From: Lojkania enalia
Taxonomy: Eukaryota; Ascomycota; Dothideomycetes; Pleosporales
NCBI GenBank assembly: GCA_010094045.1
Contig: ML986876.1
Location: 1-33,434 of the forward strand
Length of the DNA stretch: 33,434 nucleotides
Reading direction: 5' to 3'
Numbering within the stretch: position 1 is the stretch's first letter; the number at the start of each line of letters is the position of its first letter. Positions 20,700-32,545 of the stretch are shown in pieces. The notes below the pieces were generated by a model. It was not told where the DNA came from, searched no databases, and saw only the letters and a program-made list of their open reading frames with translations. Made by a program: the position numbers and the translations under genes.

Positions 20700-22375
20700 G
20701 TAGAATTAAGCTTACCTTATAGGCGTATAAATTAGGCCAGTTTAAAAGCGTGTAATGCGTTACTATAGCTTTTAATATATAATATTAACAACTCTCTACT
20801 TAACTTTATAGAATCGCGTTTCGCTCTTATATATAACTAAATTACTAGAAGCTTATAGTAATCGAAGAATAAACAATCGTATAATATATTTTTAACCTTA
20901 ATTTATAAGGATTTACGCTCTAACTATATAAGGTAGTAGATATAGTAGATAAACTATTAAGCGTACGTAATAGAATATCTATAAGAAAGAATTAGCTTAA
21001 ATAATTTATAGCGCGTATAAACGAGCTTAAAATAGTCTTTAATTAAGTAAAGGATTATTAAAGAATAAAATAAGAGAATCTAGAGGTTATTAATACGTAG
21101 TTTAAACTTATATAGGATATAATTATAAAATATAGTATATATAATAATAATATCTACAACTTTAATAAGATAGGCTTTTAGATAGATATTATTAGTACTA
21201 TAAATGTTGTTATAGGTTTAGAATATTATATAAGGCCTACTCTTATATAGTTAGGCGATTACGAATAGGTTATAGTTATTTAAAATATCTATACTACTAT
21301 ATATACAACTCTACTATTTATTATCTATAAAGAATACGTCTATATTTCTATATAGTATAAAGAAGTAGGTATACTATATAATTAGAAAATTTTAGTTTCT
21401 AAGAACGGCTGGATAAATAATATACTTAGTCTTAAATAGCTAAAGTATTTTAATAAGTATATAAAGATGCGTTAAGTAGAGTTATATAGACTACTTATTT
21501 TAAACGGCTATAAAAGCTACCTTAACTAGAAATTTAAAAATTACTACCTTATATAAAAGATCCTAACGTTTTATATACCTTCTTATTTATCGTATATACT
21601 TTAGCCTCTTAATATAGTTTACTTCTTACTATTAAAGCTGAAGTATTTATAGTATATATAAGACTTAGTACGTTAACGCGTCTACTATATTAATAAAAAA
21701 GGCTTTCTTCTAGCCTTTAAAGACGCGTTTTTTAATATATTTACGTATAAGAACTATTAAAAGACCTTTAAAGTAATAGGAATTATTCCTCTAAACACGT
21801 AGGTTATATTAAATTACTTTAATATACAACTATATACCCTACTAAAACTACTTCTATAAGAAAACTTCTAATAGTCTAAAACTCTAAGTAATATATATAA
21901 ATTTGGGTTACAATTAATACTTATATAAAAGTCCTTTGTACGATTACTAAAAGAGGTGTAAGAATCCTTCTTACAGCTTATAAAAGGTGCTAAGTTAATA
22001 CTATATTAGAATATACTTCTTTAAACTCACAACTCTAAGCTTAAAAAGTAATTAGAAGAAGTAACTAAGCATAAAACATATAAAAGAAAGTATATTTAGT
22101 ATAGTAGTATAGTATTATATAGCGAGGGATCTTTATATATAGCTGCTAAAGTATCTATAAACTCTTAGCCCTTTAAAAAGACTTGTAGTACTAATACTTA
22201 AAAAAGGGCTCAACCAGCTTAACGCTACTATAGTAACTATAGTAAGACTGGACATAACACTTATACGTACCAAAAGAATAGTAGGGAAAATTCTAAATTA
22301 GATAAAAGTATATTATATATAGAATCTCTTATTAGTATTAAGTAAATTAACTTTTCGTATATAGTATTTATTATA
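20700..22375 (+). pseudogene. Fot1/pogo-type transposase (nearly full length, RIP-inactivated)
   Basis: One plus frame of roughly 550 codons, broken only by TAA/TAG, runs through the element. The N-terminal part reads VIEE-TIV-YIFNLN (about 20863-20905), as in the helix-turn-helix/CENP-B-like region. The DDE core follows: NIYNFNKIGF (about 21155-21180; family YNFDETGF), then KNGQINNI-SLK-LKYFNKY, LLILNGYKSYL (about 21494-21525; family DGHxSH), and ILQPLNIVYF (about 21605-21632; family LQPLDVxxF). All three catalytic Asp codons now read Asn. The C-terminus keeps YYSNYSKTGHNTYTYQK (about 22220-22270), a zinc-knuckle remnant. The mutated start codon cannot be fixed exactly. Confidence 0.88.
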
Positions 22376-22376
22376 C

Positions 22377-22428
22377 TAAAAAAAAGTAGCCGCTTTAATA
22401 GTTTGGCCGCTTTAATAGTAGAATATAT
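22377..22428 (-). repeat. Right TIR of Fot-type copy 1
   Basis: Inverted match to 20580-20631, holding AGCCGCTTTAATAG and GGCCGCTTTAATAG boxes, followed by the TA target duplication at 22429-22430. Confidence 0.85.
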
Positions 22429-22430
22429 TA

Positions 22431-24775
22431 TAGTACTATTATATATAAGTTATACTATTAGTAGTAGTATTACTTAATTATTTTATCTATAATTAAGGTA
22501 GTATTATAAGTATTACTCTACTATTTAGTTTATTTATTCTACTTATTAATCTATTTACGGGTAAAATACTATAGATATTTTATATTTAATTTCTAGTATA
22601 TTTATAATTATTTACTAAAACTTTAAAGTAAACTTAATATTTTAGTTTATAATTATCTTTTATAGTACTCTATATTATATAATAATCTACTTTAAAAAGA
22701 TATTCGTAATCTATTCTACTAATAATACTTTATTATAGAGAATAAAATAGATATATTTTATAAGTTTATCTATAATTATTATAATAGAATTATATACTTC
22801 TTTCTTAAGGTAGTCTTTTAACTTTAGTAGCTTAATAATAAAGTCTATAATAACTTCTATCTATAGTCTAATTAGTATTTCTAGATTTTATAATAGTCTA
22901 TAAGATATATATCTATTAGATTTATTCTATTAGTAGTTTATATATTCTTATAATATATTTTTAACCTATTCTCTTACTTTAGAAAAGTAGAATTCTTTAA
23001 GAATTTATTCTAGTATTTTTTCTATTCTTTAGTATTTATAGGTAGAGGTTTTATAGAATTACCTAATAAATTCTTTTCTAACTTTAACTAGTATATAGAT
23101 TTAATTATAAATATATAATAGTTTATTAATCTATTCTAATTCTTATTCTTAAAATTCTTTAGGTATTTTATTTATTACTAATCTAATTAGTATTATTTAG
23201 CTTAGTTCTTTAGTAATAGTTATTCCTATAAGTCTTAGGTAATTATATATTATACTTCTATTTTATTATCTTCTTAATAGTATAACTATAATTTCTTTCT
23301 CTTACTTATATTCTAATAGTTTACTTAATATATCTACTTATTAGTTTTATTTTCCGCTAATATAGATAATCTTAAAGTTAAATATAGCTAGTTCTTATAA
23401 CTATCTAACTTATCTAGGAGTAAGAGTTTTAGTAGTAAGAAAGATAGTAAAATTCTTATAATTATAATAGACTTTAATTTACTATTTTACTTCTTATAAG
23501 TATATATACTATTCTTTAAAGTATATTATAATAGCTAAAAGTTCTTAGTTATATATATTATAATTTATCTCTACTAGTATAAGTTTTTATAAATAATATA
23601 CTACTAAATATTATTTTCTACTATAGATTTATATAAGAATTCTAACTATTCTTATTCCTAATATATTAGTTTTTATAAGAGCTTTCTTTTCTAAATTATA
23701 GAGTTTTAGTACTAGTTCTTACTAAAATTATTTCTTAACTTCTTAGAAGGCTTTTTCTTATTCACTTCCCTATATAAAAGTAATATCTTTTCTTAATAGT
23801 TAAATTAAGAGTATAGTTATATTACTCTAATTATCTATAAAAGTTCTATAGAAGTTATAAAATCCTATATAAGATTAGATATCTTTAATTAACTTTAAAG
23901 TTAGCTAGTCTTTAATTATTATTAATTTATTTAAGTTTATTTATAATTATCCTAGTTTAATAATAAATTTTAAGTAGTCTATTTATATAATATAGAATTT
24001 ATATTTCTTTACTTTAAGGTATAATTTTACTACTTATAATATATATAGTACTTATTTAATATATTTCTTATATTTTTACTTTATTTTTAAATATATAAGA
24101 ATATCGTCTAAATATATTATATAGAATTATCTAAGATATAGTTTTAATACTTTATTAATTTGTTTTTAAAAAGTAGCTAGTATATTATTAAGTTTAAAGG
24201 GTATAACTAGGTATTTAAAAAATCCTTTTTTTATTCTAAATACTATTTTCTATTTATCCCCTTCTTTAATATAAATTTAATAGTATATATTCTAAATATC
24301 TAATTTTATAAAAATAGTAGCTTCTCTTAATTAGTCTCTTAAGTTATAGATAAATAGTAAAAGGTATTAGTCTTTAATTATAATATTATTAAGAGTATAA
24401 TAATTAATATATATTTATAGATCTATTATTTCTTTTTTATTTATAAAGAGTATAAGATATACTACTAGTAAATTTAATTCTTAGATTATTTCTTTCTTTA
24501 GGTACTTATCTATATATTATTTTAGAGCCTCTACTTTCCTTAGTATTAAGTTATATATTAGTTTATATCTAGGTTCTTTTTCTAATTATAGTTTAATTTT
24601 ATAATTATATTTTCTATATTTAAGTAGATATTTTAGTAGTTTTTAAAGTTATTCTATTAAGTATTAATATTCTTTAAATATACTATATAATATATTTCTT
24701 ACTAGAAATAATTCTTTTACTACTTTTTAGGCTAGTAAATAAAGTATATAGTATCTTATCTAGATTAAAGTTAAG
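22431..24775 (-). pseudogene. Ty3/Gypsy pol: reverse transcriptase, RNase H, integrase
   Basis: One frame on the minus strand is followed with few ambiguities. RT begins near 24600 (KLIYNLILRKVEALK), then VVYLILFINKKE, KLDI-NIYYQIYIKEGDK, FRIKKGFFKYLVIPFNL (about 24190-24240) and the catalytic YLDDILIY (24100-24114 and beyond), which is intact. RNase H follows (FI-GSEQEKAF near 23770; AIIIYFKR near 23520). The integrase core is near 22560-22960 (EVIIDFIIKLLK, IIIIIDKLIKYIYFILY, VFYP near 22560). The frame continues at 20521-20577 beyond an inserted Fot-type transposon. Protease and gag are not recognisable upstream. It differs in sequence from the chromovirus at 25477-31257, so it is a separate family. 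Confidence 0.9.
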
Positions 24776-24777
24776 TT

Positions 24778-24910
24778 TAGGGTTTTTAATACTAGAGTTA
24801 AAATTAAGGTAGAGTTTTTAATACTAAAGTATAGGTTAAATAGAGGTTCTTAGTATTAAGGTTAAAATTAGAGTAGGGTTCTTAGTACTAGGGTATAAGG
24901 TTAAGGTAGA
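24778..24910. repeat. ~33-bp degenerate tandem repeat (about 4 units)
   Basis: Four successive units follow the pattern AGRGTTYTTARTACTARRGTYRAGGTTAARGT. They lie just upstream (minus strand) of the RT region. On the minus strand they would encode a short Thr/Asn/Pro-type repeat (TKNPTL), so they may be a linker coding repeat of the same polyprotein. The AGGGTT pieces look telomere-like but are not TTAGGG arrays. Confidence 0.6.
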
Positions 24911-25089
24911 GATATCTTATAAGGTTCCTCTATAATTATAGAAAATAATTATATATTATATATTTATTAACGTATTCTACTATTAAAGCAGCTAAACTAT
25001 TAAAACAGCTACTTTTTCTTAGTATTATAAATACTACGTACGAACTATAATAAATTTATAATACAACCTTCTATTAATTTAATAAGAAG

Positions 25090-25476
25090 GTAAAATTAAA
25101 CTTGCCTTATAGGCGTATAAATTAGACTAGTTTAAAAGCGTACGACGCGCTGCTATAGCTTTTAATATATAATATTAACAACTCTCTACTTAACTTTATA
25201 GAATTACGTTTCGCCCTTATATATAACTAAATTACTAGAAGCTTATAGTAACCGAAAAATAAACAATTATATAATATATTCTTAACCTTAATTTATAAGG
25301 ATTTATACCCCGGCTATATAAGATAGTAGATATAGTAGATAAACTATTAGGCGTATATAGTAGAATATTTATAAGAAAGAATTAGTCTAAATAATTTATA
25401 GCGCGTATAAATAAATTTAAAATAGCTTTTAATTAAATAAAAGATTGTTAAAGAATAAAATAAGAGAATTTAGAAG
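25090..25476 (+). pseudogene. Fot1/pogo-type transposase, copy 2, N-terminal part
   Basis: Corresponds codon for codon to about 20700-21085 of copy 1, the helix-turn-helix/CENP-B-like DNA-binding region, with additional TAA/TAG codons. It breaks off at the AGAAG target duplication of the inserted chromovirus and resumes at 31258. Confidence 0.82.
25472..25476. repeat. Target-site duplication of the chromovirus, left (AGAAG)
   Basis: AGAAG here and AGAGG at 31258-31262 flank the two LTRs; the uninterrupted sequence in copy 1 (about 21070-21077) is AGAGG once. The single difference is G-to-A, as RIP would produce. Confidence 0.85.
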
Positions 25477-25779
25477 TATTATAGACATTTATATATAGTT
25501 AGTTAATTACGCTTTAAGTAATTAACTCTATTACTATATACTATATATAAATATTAAAATATTATATAAAGAATAGAAATATCTATATTATATAGGTTTT
25601 TATAGAGGCTAGGTCTATACTACTATATAGGCTAGCTAGATCGGTAAAACCTTCTTCTATCATAATTAAAATAAGTCGGTTATATTCTAGCTAGTAGCTA
25701 ATAACTATTACTAGCAGCTAGTTTAGATATTATAGTAAGAATAGTATAAGTATAGAGGTATTATAGTATTATTATAATA
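25477..25779 (-). repeat. 3' LTR of the chromovirus (303 bp)
   Basis: Pairs with 30955-31257 at identical length. Differences are transitions, for example GAGGCTAGGTC versus GAAACTAGGTT. It is the 3' LTR because the polypurine tract abuts its inner edge. Confidence 0.9.
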
Positions 25780-25794
25780 GTACCCTCCTTTTAG
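25780..25794 (-). promoter_or_regulatory. Polypurine tract of the chromovirus
   Basis: On the minus strand AAAAGGAGGGTAC precedes the 3' LTR directly. It has the same GGGTAC ending as the tract of the TRIM-like element at 7624-7635, which hints that the two elements are related. Confidence 0.78.
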
Positions 25795-28700
25795 TTATAA
25801 ACTTCTATAAGTTAGATCTTTATATTATATTTAGGTTATTTATAATTAAGTAGTAGTACTATATTAGATTAAACCTTAGTACCTAATTAAAAATCTAGAT
25901 ATAATATTATATTTAAGTCTTATTTATTTAGGTTTCTAATGTAGTAATTTTCTATAGTAGTTATCTTAGTAAAGTTACTAACTAGGTACTATTCTAGGTT
26001 ATAATAGCTAGTCTACTTAACTAGGTATTCGTATTAGTATCTCTATTAGTTATAGTAGAAGTCTTCTATTTACTTAATAAGGTATTCTAATTTTCTATTA
26101 ATTTTAATAGGTTTAAAGTTATATATTTATTAACTAGACAAGTAGTTAAATAATTTAGGTGCTAGTTATAATAGTAATATATAGAATATAGGATATATTT
26201 TAGCTAATTTAAGTAGCTTTAGTCTATAAGTATACGAGGATACTTTTATAATAACCTTATAGGAGCCTATATTCTTCTAGTTAAACTTTTTCAACAGTCT
26301 TTATATATATATATTTCTAGTATCTAGTTAGACTAGATTACCAACCTAGTAGTTAGAGGCTAATATACGCTTATAGTTAGTATACTCTTATTAGAACGCT
26401 TATATCTAGATAAGTTCTTCTCTAATATACTCTATAATATCCTTTATCTTATTAACTAGTCTATTAGTTTTTTAGGCTATTAGGGACTATTTTAGTAGTT
26501 AATAGATCCCTATAAGTAGTTTGAAGCCTATTTAAAGGTGCTAGCTAAAATAGGCTAGAAATAGAGAGATTTTTATTAATTTAAATACTATATTATTTAC
26601 TTTAAACTATATTATTAGTAGCTATTTAACCTAGTTATCTTATTTATAGCTAGTATAGGCTTAGAGAACTTATTCTATTACTATATTAGCGTTCTCTATC
26701 TAGTTATCAATTTCTAAATAGAAGCTGGTTAATATATATATATTAATTTATAGCTGTCTATAAAGCTCTTAGTAGAAGGTAAAGATAAACTATATTCTAT
26801 AGTCGGATATAATAGTATATAATAGTCTATAATAAACCTATATATAATAATAGAATAGTTAAATAATATTAGAAGCTTTAATTCTTATATATAGTATTAA
26901 GTATTTATACTTACTAAGCTTATTAACTACTACTATAATATTTATACAACCTTCTAATTCTAGTAGATTAGTTATAAAGTTTATAAAAATATTTTAAAAC
27001 CTTTATTTAGGTATAGATAACGGTTTTAATAATCTATAATACTTCTCTCTAGAAGCCTTACTTCTTTAGTATATATAATAATAGTCTATATATTATTATA
27101 CTAAGTTAAATATCTTTAACTAATAGTACTCGTACTAGAGTAGTTCTAAGGTCTTTCCTTAACTAGGGTATCTACTAGATAGTAAATTATAGATAGTTTA
27201 TAGTAGCTTAAGCTTTAGCTTATTATAGTCTAATACTATAAGTCAATCTTAGTAATATAGTTAGTTATTACGCTCTTTATAGTTAGCTAGAGTTAAAAGC
27301 TTAAATTAATAGGCTCCTTCTCTTATTAGCTTTAAAGTATCTTAGATTAGATTATTATTTAGGTATTCTTCGTTAATAATCTCTATAATCGATTAGCCTA
27401 CTTCTATCTATTAGAATAGTTTAGGACGAAGTAATATCTATTAACAACTTCTACAGGTCTTTTTTTATATAGGCTCGTTCTATAACTTTTAAATTAAAGT
27501 ATTAGGCTTTTCTCTAAGTTTTCTAGGTTAGTATATAATACTAAAGTTAAACTTTAATAGATATTCTAACTAATAGGCCTATTAGTAGCTTAGCTACTTT
27601 ATTATTATAAAGTATTATAGGTTCTTATAATTACTTAGTACTTCTATAAGAAATACTATACCTTCTAATTCGGGCCTCTATTATTTAAAATATTAGATAA
27701 TTATAAGTAGTTCCTTATTATATATTTTATAATTACCTTTAGTAAAGTTTATATACTTAGAGAAATAGGTAATAGATCTTAGTTTACTATTAGCGCCTCT
27801 CTAAGATAACACGCTAGCTATTATAAAATTAGACGTATTAGCTTCTACTACTATTAGTAGCTTAAGATTAAAGTATTAGAGAATTAGTATAGAAATAAAG
27901 GTATCTTTTAAATAGTTGAAAGAATATTAATAGCTATTATTCTAGTCGAATTAAGTGTTCTTCTTAGTTAAGGCTACTAAAAGGGAGACTTTCTATAAAA
28001 AGTTGCTAATAAATTATTAGTAGAAGTTTATAAAGCTTATAAAGGCTTAAATATTTTTTATATTTTTAGAATATTTCTAGTTAATAATTATCTCTACCTT
28101 CTTTAGATCTATATAAATCCCTTCTATAGTAATTATATACCCTAAATAGATTACTTCTAACTAGTAGAACTTATACTTATCTATATTAAACTATAGACTA
28201 TTCGCTTTTAAGGCTTTAAAGACTAGCTAGATATACTACTTATAATCCTTTAGATTCTTACTAAATATTAAGATATTATTAATATAAGTAGTATAGAATA
28301 TATTAAAGTATAGTTTTAATATATTATTTATAAAGTACTAGAATATACTTAGAGTATTAACTAGATTAAAAAGTATTACTAGGTATTTAAACAGCCTATA
28401 GCGTATATAAAAAGTAGTCTTCTATTTATCTCTCTTAGTAATCCTTAACTTATTAAATATAGTAATAATATCGAGTTTTATATAGTATTTAGCCTTATTA
28501 AATTAGGTTAATATTTCTTAGATTAGTAGAATCCGGTATTAGTTCTTAATAGTAATAGTATTTAGGGCTTTATAGTCTATATAGAATTAGAAACTACCTC
28601 TAAATTTCTTTATAAAGATTATAGATATAACTACTAATAATAAACTTACTCTAATAAATCCCTTAGACAAGTTTTTATTAAGATACTTCTTTAGTACCTT

Positions 28701-29860
28701 TAACTTATTCTAGAATATCCTGTAGAGTAGACTAAAGCTAGTTTACTTATCGTTTTCTAGTTTAATCTTATAATTATACGGTTGTTATTTAGGCAGCTTA
28801 TCTACATCCTTATATAAGAAAATAGATAATAGGTTATAGTATTCTTTAAGTATTTTAGTAATAGAGTTAGTATATACCTTTAAAGCTAGAGTCTTATTAA
28901 TATTAGCTATTAATATAGCGAAGATTTTATAATTAAATTACTAAGAAAGTTAGACTAATAGTATAGTACTTATATAATATATATCTAGCTATAATATAAA
29001 CTTTAGATATTTAAGCTTAAATAGATCCTCTTAATTATAATTTTTATTTAAGGTTAAGTTGGTTTTAGTTTTAAGTTCTTTTAACTAGTATAGTATCTTA
29101 AATAACTAGTAATTATATTAAGTATAACTTAATAGATAGAACTTTAAATAGTACTATCTAAGTTTTAAGCTATATAAGAGTTGTAAATTAGTTATTTTAA
29201 AATTTCCTTTTATATTAGATTTAGGTAGTTTATAGTCTTTAATAACTATTTAAACAGCCTATTAATAGACGGTAATACTAGTAGATTATAAGTATTAAGT
29301 TAAGTATTAGTTAGCGGTAAAAACTTGCTATTTATTCTTATAGTCTAGGTTTATACAATACTTATATATCTATAACTATTTTAGAATTAACTAGTATTTT
29401 TCTAGTATAGTTATATAAAGATATACTATCTCTAAATAGTTTAGATATTAGAGGGTTAGAATAACTAAGTAGGAGATAGTCTTCTTATAAAAAACTTCTC
29501 TATTAAAGCTAATTAAGTATAGATTATATAGAAGTTATATCTTTTAGAATTTTAGGGTATATATAAAGTTTCTATAGATATAGCTATAACTAGTAGCTCT
29601 AGTATTAATAAGAATATTAATATCTTACTAGACTAGATCTTAATAAATTAAAAAAGAAGCTAGAATCTAATAGTTTTATAACTATTTTTATAGAAGCTAG
29701 TTCTATAAATATATAGAGATTTAGTATAGGTATAGTCCTAAGAAATAACTTACTTCTAGAACAAACCTTTTAGTAACGTTTTAGTTGATAAAACTAGCTA
29801 TATTCAGGAGCGAGAGTAATAATCTTATTTATAAGATAATAAGCGTATCGAGGATTAGTT
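25795..29860 (-). pseudogene. Chromovirus pol: protease, RT, RNase H, integrase, chromodomain
   Basis: The minus-strand text gives, in order: protease LLDSSFFFNLL (29642-29672; family LxDSG), RT KKYLNKNLSKGFIRVS (about 28670), FIKKFRGSF-FYIDYKALN (about 28560-28610), KLDIITIFNKLRI (about 28430-28470), and the catalytic box TTYINNILIF (28262-28290; family YIDD, both Asp now Asn). RNase H reads VVEANTSNFIIASVLSQ (about 27790-27840; family TDAS...GAVLSQ). The integrase core reads NIIVVVNKLSKYKYL (about 26905-26950). Near 25975-26040 a chromodomain reads YEYLVK-TSYYNLE-YLVSNF, matching the YLVKWxGY...E..L signature. The frame ends close to the polypurine tract. It is about 1350 codons long, usual for a Tf1/sushi-type pol, and inactivated by many TAA/TAG codons. 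Confidence 0.9.
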
Positions 29861-30930
29861 AGAAGATTAGTTAGAGGATTAAGAGTAAGACCTATAGAGT
29901 ATAATAGGGCTCTAAAACTCTTAATAGATTAATAGTAGAGGGGCGTTGTATTCTAGCGAAATATATTCCTTACTACTATACTTATAATAGTATTCTTTAT
30001 AGCGGTACCTTTCTTATTTATTAGAGCCTATAAGTATATAGCTAGAAGTATTAAGTTTTATAGCGTTTAGGTCTTTCTAGTAAATAGTATAATACTTTAG
30101 TTGTTTATAATAGTTACTAGATAGGTAATATAGATTAGTATTATATAGGAAAATTAGGTTAGTATAATTGTTTAGGGTACTAGGTATTATAATACTAATT
30201 ATAGTACGGCGGAGCTTATTAGAAAGAGAATATTAGAAATATACGATTTATCTAGTTTTATTTAGTTTATTATCTATAATTAGGCGTTAAAATTTAGTAA
30301 AGTAAGTAGAGAACCTACTTTAGCTTTATTTTAAAGTCTCTAGCTTACTCTATACTATAGTCTCCTTATTCTAGTCGCTATAGGTAGATTTTAAGAAGGT
30401 AACTAAACTATCTATAGAGTTAATATTCTTATCTATTAATAGGTTAACTAATATTACTAAGTCTTATTCTAGGCGGGAATAGATATATAGAAGATAAGTA
30501 TATTTAGTTAAGTATTAGTTAGTATTTTCTTCTAGTTTATTATAGAGCTTTCTAATAAAATATAAAAGCTCTAAGCGTTTACTAGAGAATATTAAAGGGT
30601 TAAGTAAATAGTTAAAATAGAAATATAGGTTATATATAGTTTTAAACGGATTAGGGGTTAATATAAACATTTCTTTAAAAGCTAGAGTTATAAGTTAAAT
30701 TAGGCTAAAGGCGGGTAATAGTTCTATTACTATTAATATACTAGTAGCTAGTAGAGGGGTAGCTATTTAGCAGCTACTAAATTCCCTTTATATTACTTTA
30801 AGGTCTAACTTATAGTAGTTTTCTTAGATTACTAAGACCTCTACTAGTATTTTATTCTTCTACTATAAAAAGTCCAGCTTATCTTAGATCTCTTTAAATA
30901 TACTAATAAGCGCGTTCTTGTCTATAGTAT
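29860..30930 (-). pseudogene. Chromovirus gag
   Basis: The minus-strand frame downstream of the 5' LTR reads like a fungal Ty3-type Gag. It has FLKSTYSD-NKETIV (about 30370-30420), KLETLK--QSRFSTYFTKF-RLIIDNKLN (about 30270-30350), FQYSLSNKLRRTIISI (about 30185-30235) and NAIKLNTSSY (about 30046-30075), matching the DAMDLDA motif that precedes the zinc knuckle. Text after it (CYLCGSNKQER-like with Cys lost, about 30000-30040) may be the knuckle. The N-terminal start is not identified because ATG would have become ATA. The gag/pol boundary is approximate. Confidence 0.8.
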
Positions 30931-30954
30931 ATAATAGTAGATAATATAATATAA

Positions 30955-31257
30955 TATTATAGATACTTATATATAGTTAGTTAATTACATTTTAGGTAGT
31001 TAACTCTATTACTATATACTATATATAAATATTAAAATATTATATAAAAAATAGAGATATTTATATTATATAGATTTTTATAGAAACTAGGTTTATACTA
31101 CTATATAGGCTAGCTGGGTTGGTAAAATCTTCCTCTATTATAGTTAAGATAAATCGGTTATATTCTAGCTAGTAGCTAATAACTATTACTAGCAGCTAGT
31201 TTAAGTATTATAGTAAGGGTAGTATAGGTATAGAAGTATTATAGTATTACTATAATA
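30955..31257 (-). repeat. 5' LTR of the chromovirus (303 bp)
   Basis: Partner of 25477-25779. On the minus strand it opens TATTATAGTAATACTATAATAC, itself a short inverted motif. It would drive transcription towards lower coordinates. No primer-binding site could be recognised at 30935-30954, where RIP has left only TA-rich text. Confidence 0.9.
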
Positions 31258-32545
31258 AGAGGTTATTAATATATAGTTTAAGCTTATATAAGATATAATT
31301 GTAAAATATAGTATATATAATAATAATATTTATAACTTTAATAAGATAGGCTTTTAAATAAATATTATTAGTATTATAAAGTTTATTATAGGTTTAGAAT
31401 ATTATATAAAGCCTACTCTTATATAGCTAGATAATTATAAGTAGATTATAGTTATTTAGAGTATCTATACTACTATATACGCGACCCTACTATTTATTAT
31501 TTATCAAGGACGCGTCTATATCTCTATATAGTATAAAGAAGTAGGTATACTATATAATTAGGAAATTTTAGTTTCTAAGAACGGCTGGACAAATAATATA
31601 CTTAATCTTAAGTAGCTAAAGTACTTTAATAAGTATATAAAGATACGCTAGATAGAGTTATATAGGCTACTTATTTTAGACGGTTATAAAAGCTACCTTA
31701 ACTAAGAATTTAAAGATTACTATCTTATATAAAAGATCCTAATACTTTATATACCTTCTTATTTATTATATATACTTCAGCCTCTTAATATAGTTTACTT
31801 CTTACTATTAAAGCTAAAGTACTTACAGTATATATAAAACTTAGCATACTAACACGTCTACTATATTAATAAAGAAGGCTTTCTTCTAGCTTTTAAAAAC
31901 GCGTTTTTTAATATATTTATATACGAGAACTATTAAAAGGCCTTTAAAGTAATAGGAATTATTCCTCTAAACGCGTAGGTTATATTAGATTACTTTAATA
32001 TATAACTATATACTCTACTAGAACTACTTCTATAAAAAGACTTCTAATAGTCTAAAACTTTAAGTAATATATATAAATTTAAGTTACAATTAATACTTAT
32101 ATAAAAGTCTTTTATATAATTACTAAAAGAGGTATAAGAAGGATTCTTATAGCTTATAAAAGGTGCTAAGTTAATACTATATTAGAATACACTTCTTTAA
32201 ACTTACAACTCTAAGCTTAAAAAGTAATTAGAAGAAGTAACTAAGCGTAAAACATATAAAAGAAAGTATATTTAGTATAGTAGTATAGTATTATATAGTA
32301 AAGGATCTTTATATATAGCTACTAAAGTATCTATAGACTCTTAGCCCTTTAAGAAAACTCATAGTACTAATACTTAAGAAAGGGTTTAACTAGTTTAATA
32401 CTACTATAATAACTGTAGTAAGACTAGATATAACGCTTATATATGCTAAAAGGATAGTAGGGAAAATTCTAAATTAGATAAAAGTATATTATATATAGAA
32501 TCTCTTATTAGTATTAAGTAAATTAACTTTTTATATATAGTATTT
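31258..32545 (+). pseudogene. Fot1/pogo-type transposase, copy 2, catalytic and C-terminal part
   Basis: Resumes the transposase at AGAGGTTATTAAT and matches copy 1 through its zinc-knuckle end. It shows the mutated first catalytic motif (about 31332-31360), LILDGYKS-like text at about 31672-31700 (here the Asp codon GAC survives: ATTTTAGACGGTTATAAAAG), LQPLNIVYF (about 31785) and the final NYNCSK-type knuckle (about 32400-32450). The surviving DG codon pair, compared with NG in copy 1, shows that the two copies were mutated independently. Confidence 0.85.

Larger units (their letters stand above)
20580..22428 (+). mobile_element. Fot/pogo-type DNA transposon, first copy (1849 bp)
   Basis: It is bounded by TA at 20578-20579 and 22429-22430. 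Its terminal inverted repeats of about 52 bp start A-CG-TATTCTACTATCRAAGCGGC (left, 20580-20631; right, about 22377-22428). Each TIR carries two direct copies of CTATCAAAGCGGC 17 bp apart, which look like repeated transposase-binding sites. The interior holds one transposase frame. The second copy, at 24970-32604, has exactly the same length once its own insertion is removed. This copy sits inside the integrase region of a Gypsy pol gene, which reads on across it. Confidence 0.92.
25477..31257 (-). mobile_element. Structurally complete chromodomain Ty3/Gypsy retrotransposon (5781 bp)
   Basis: Two 303-bp LTRs (25477-25779 and 30955-31257) start TATTATAG (TG mutated to TA) and end CTATAATA/TTATAATA. 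A 5-bp duplication AGARG flanks the element. The polypurine tract lies next to the left LTR (reverse complement of TACCCTCCTTTT at 25781-25792), so the element is transcribed on the minus strand. The interior encodes gag, protease, RT, RNase H, integrase and a C-terminal chromodomain in the usual chromovirus order. All genes are broken by RIP. It sits inside the second Fot-type transposon. Confidence 0.93.

Noticed and set aside
24778..24910. Interstitial telomere repeat tract
   Set aside because: Only isolated AGGGTT/TTTAGGG pieces occur inside ~33-bp units; no consecutive TTAGGG or CCCTAA runs exist anywhere in the window.
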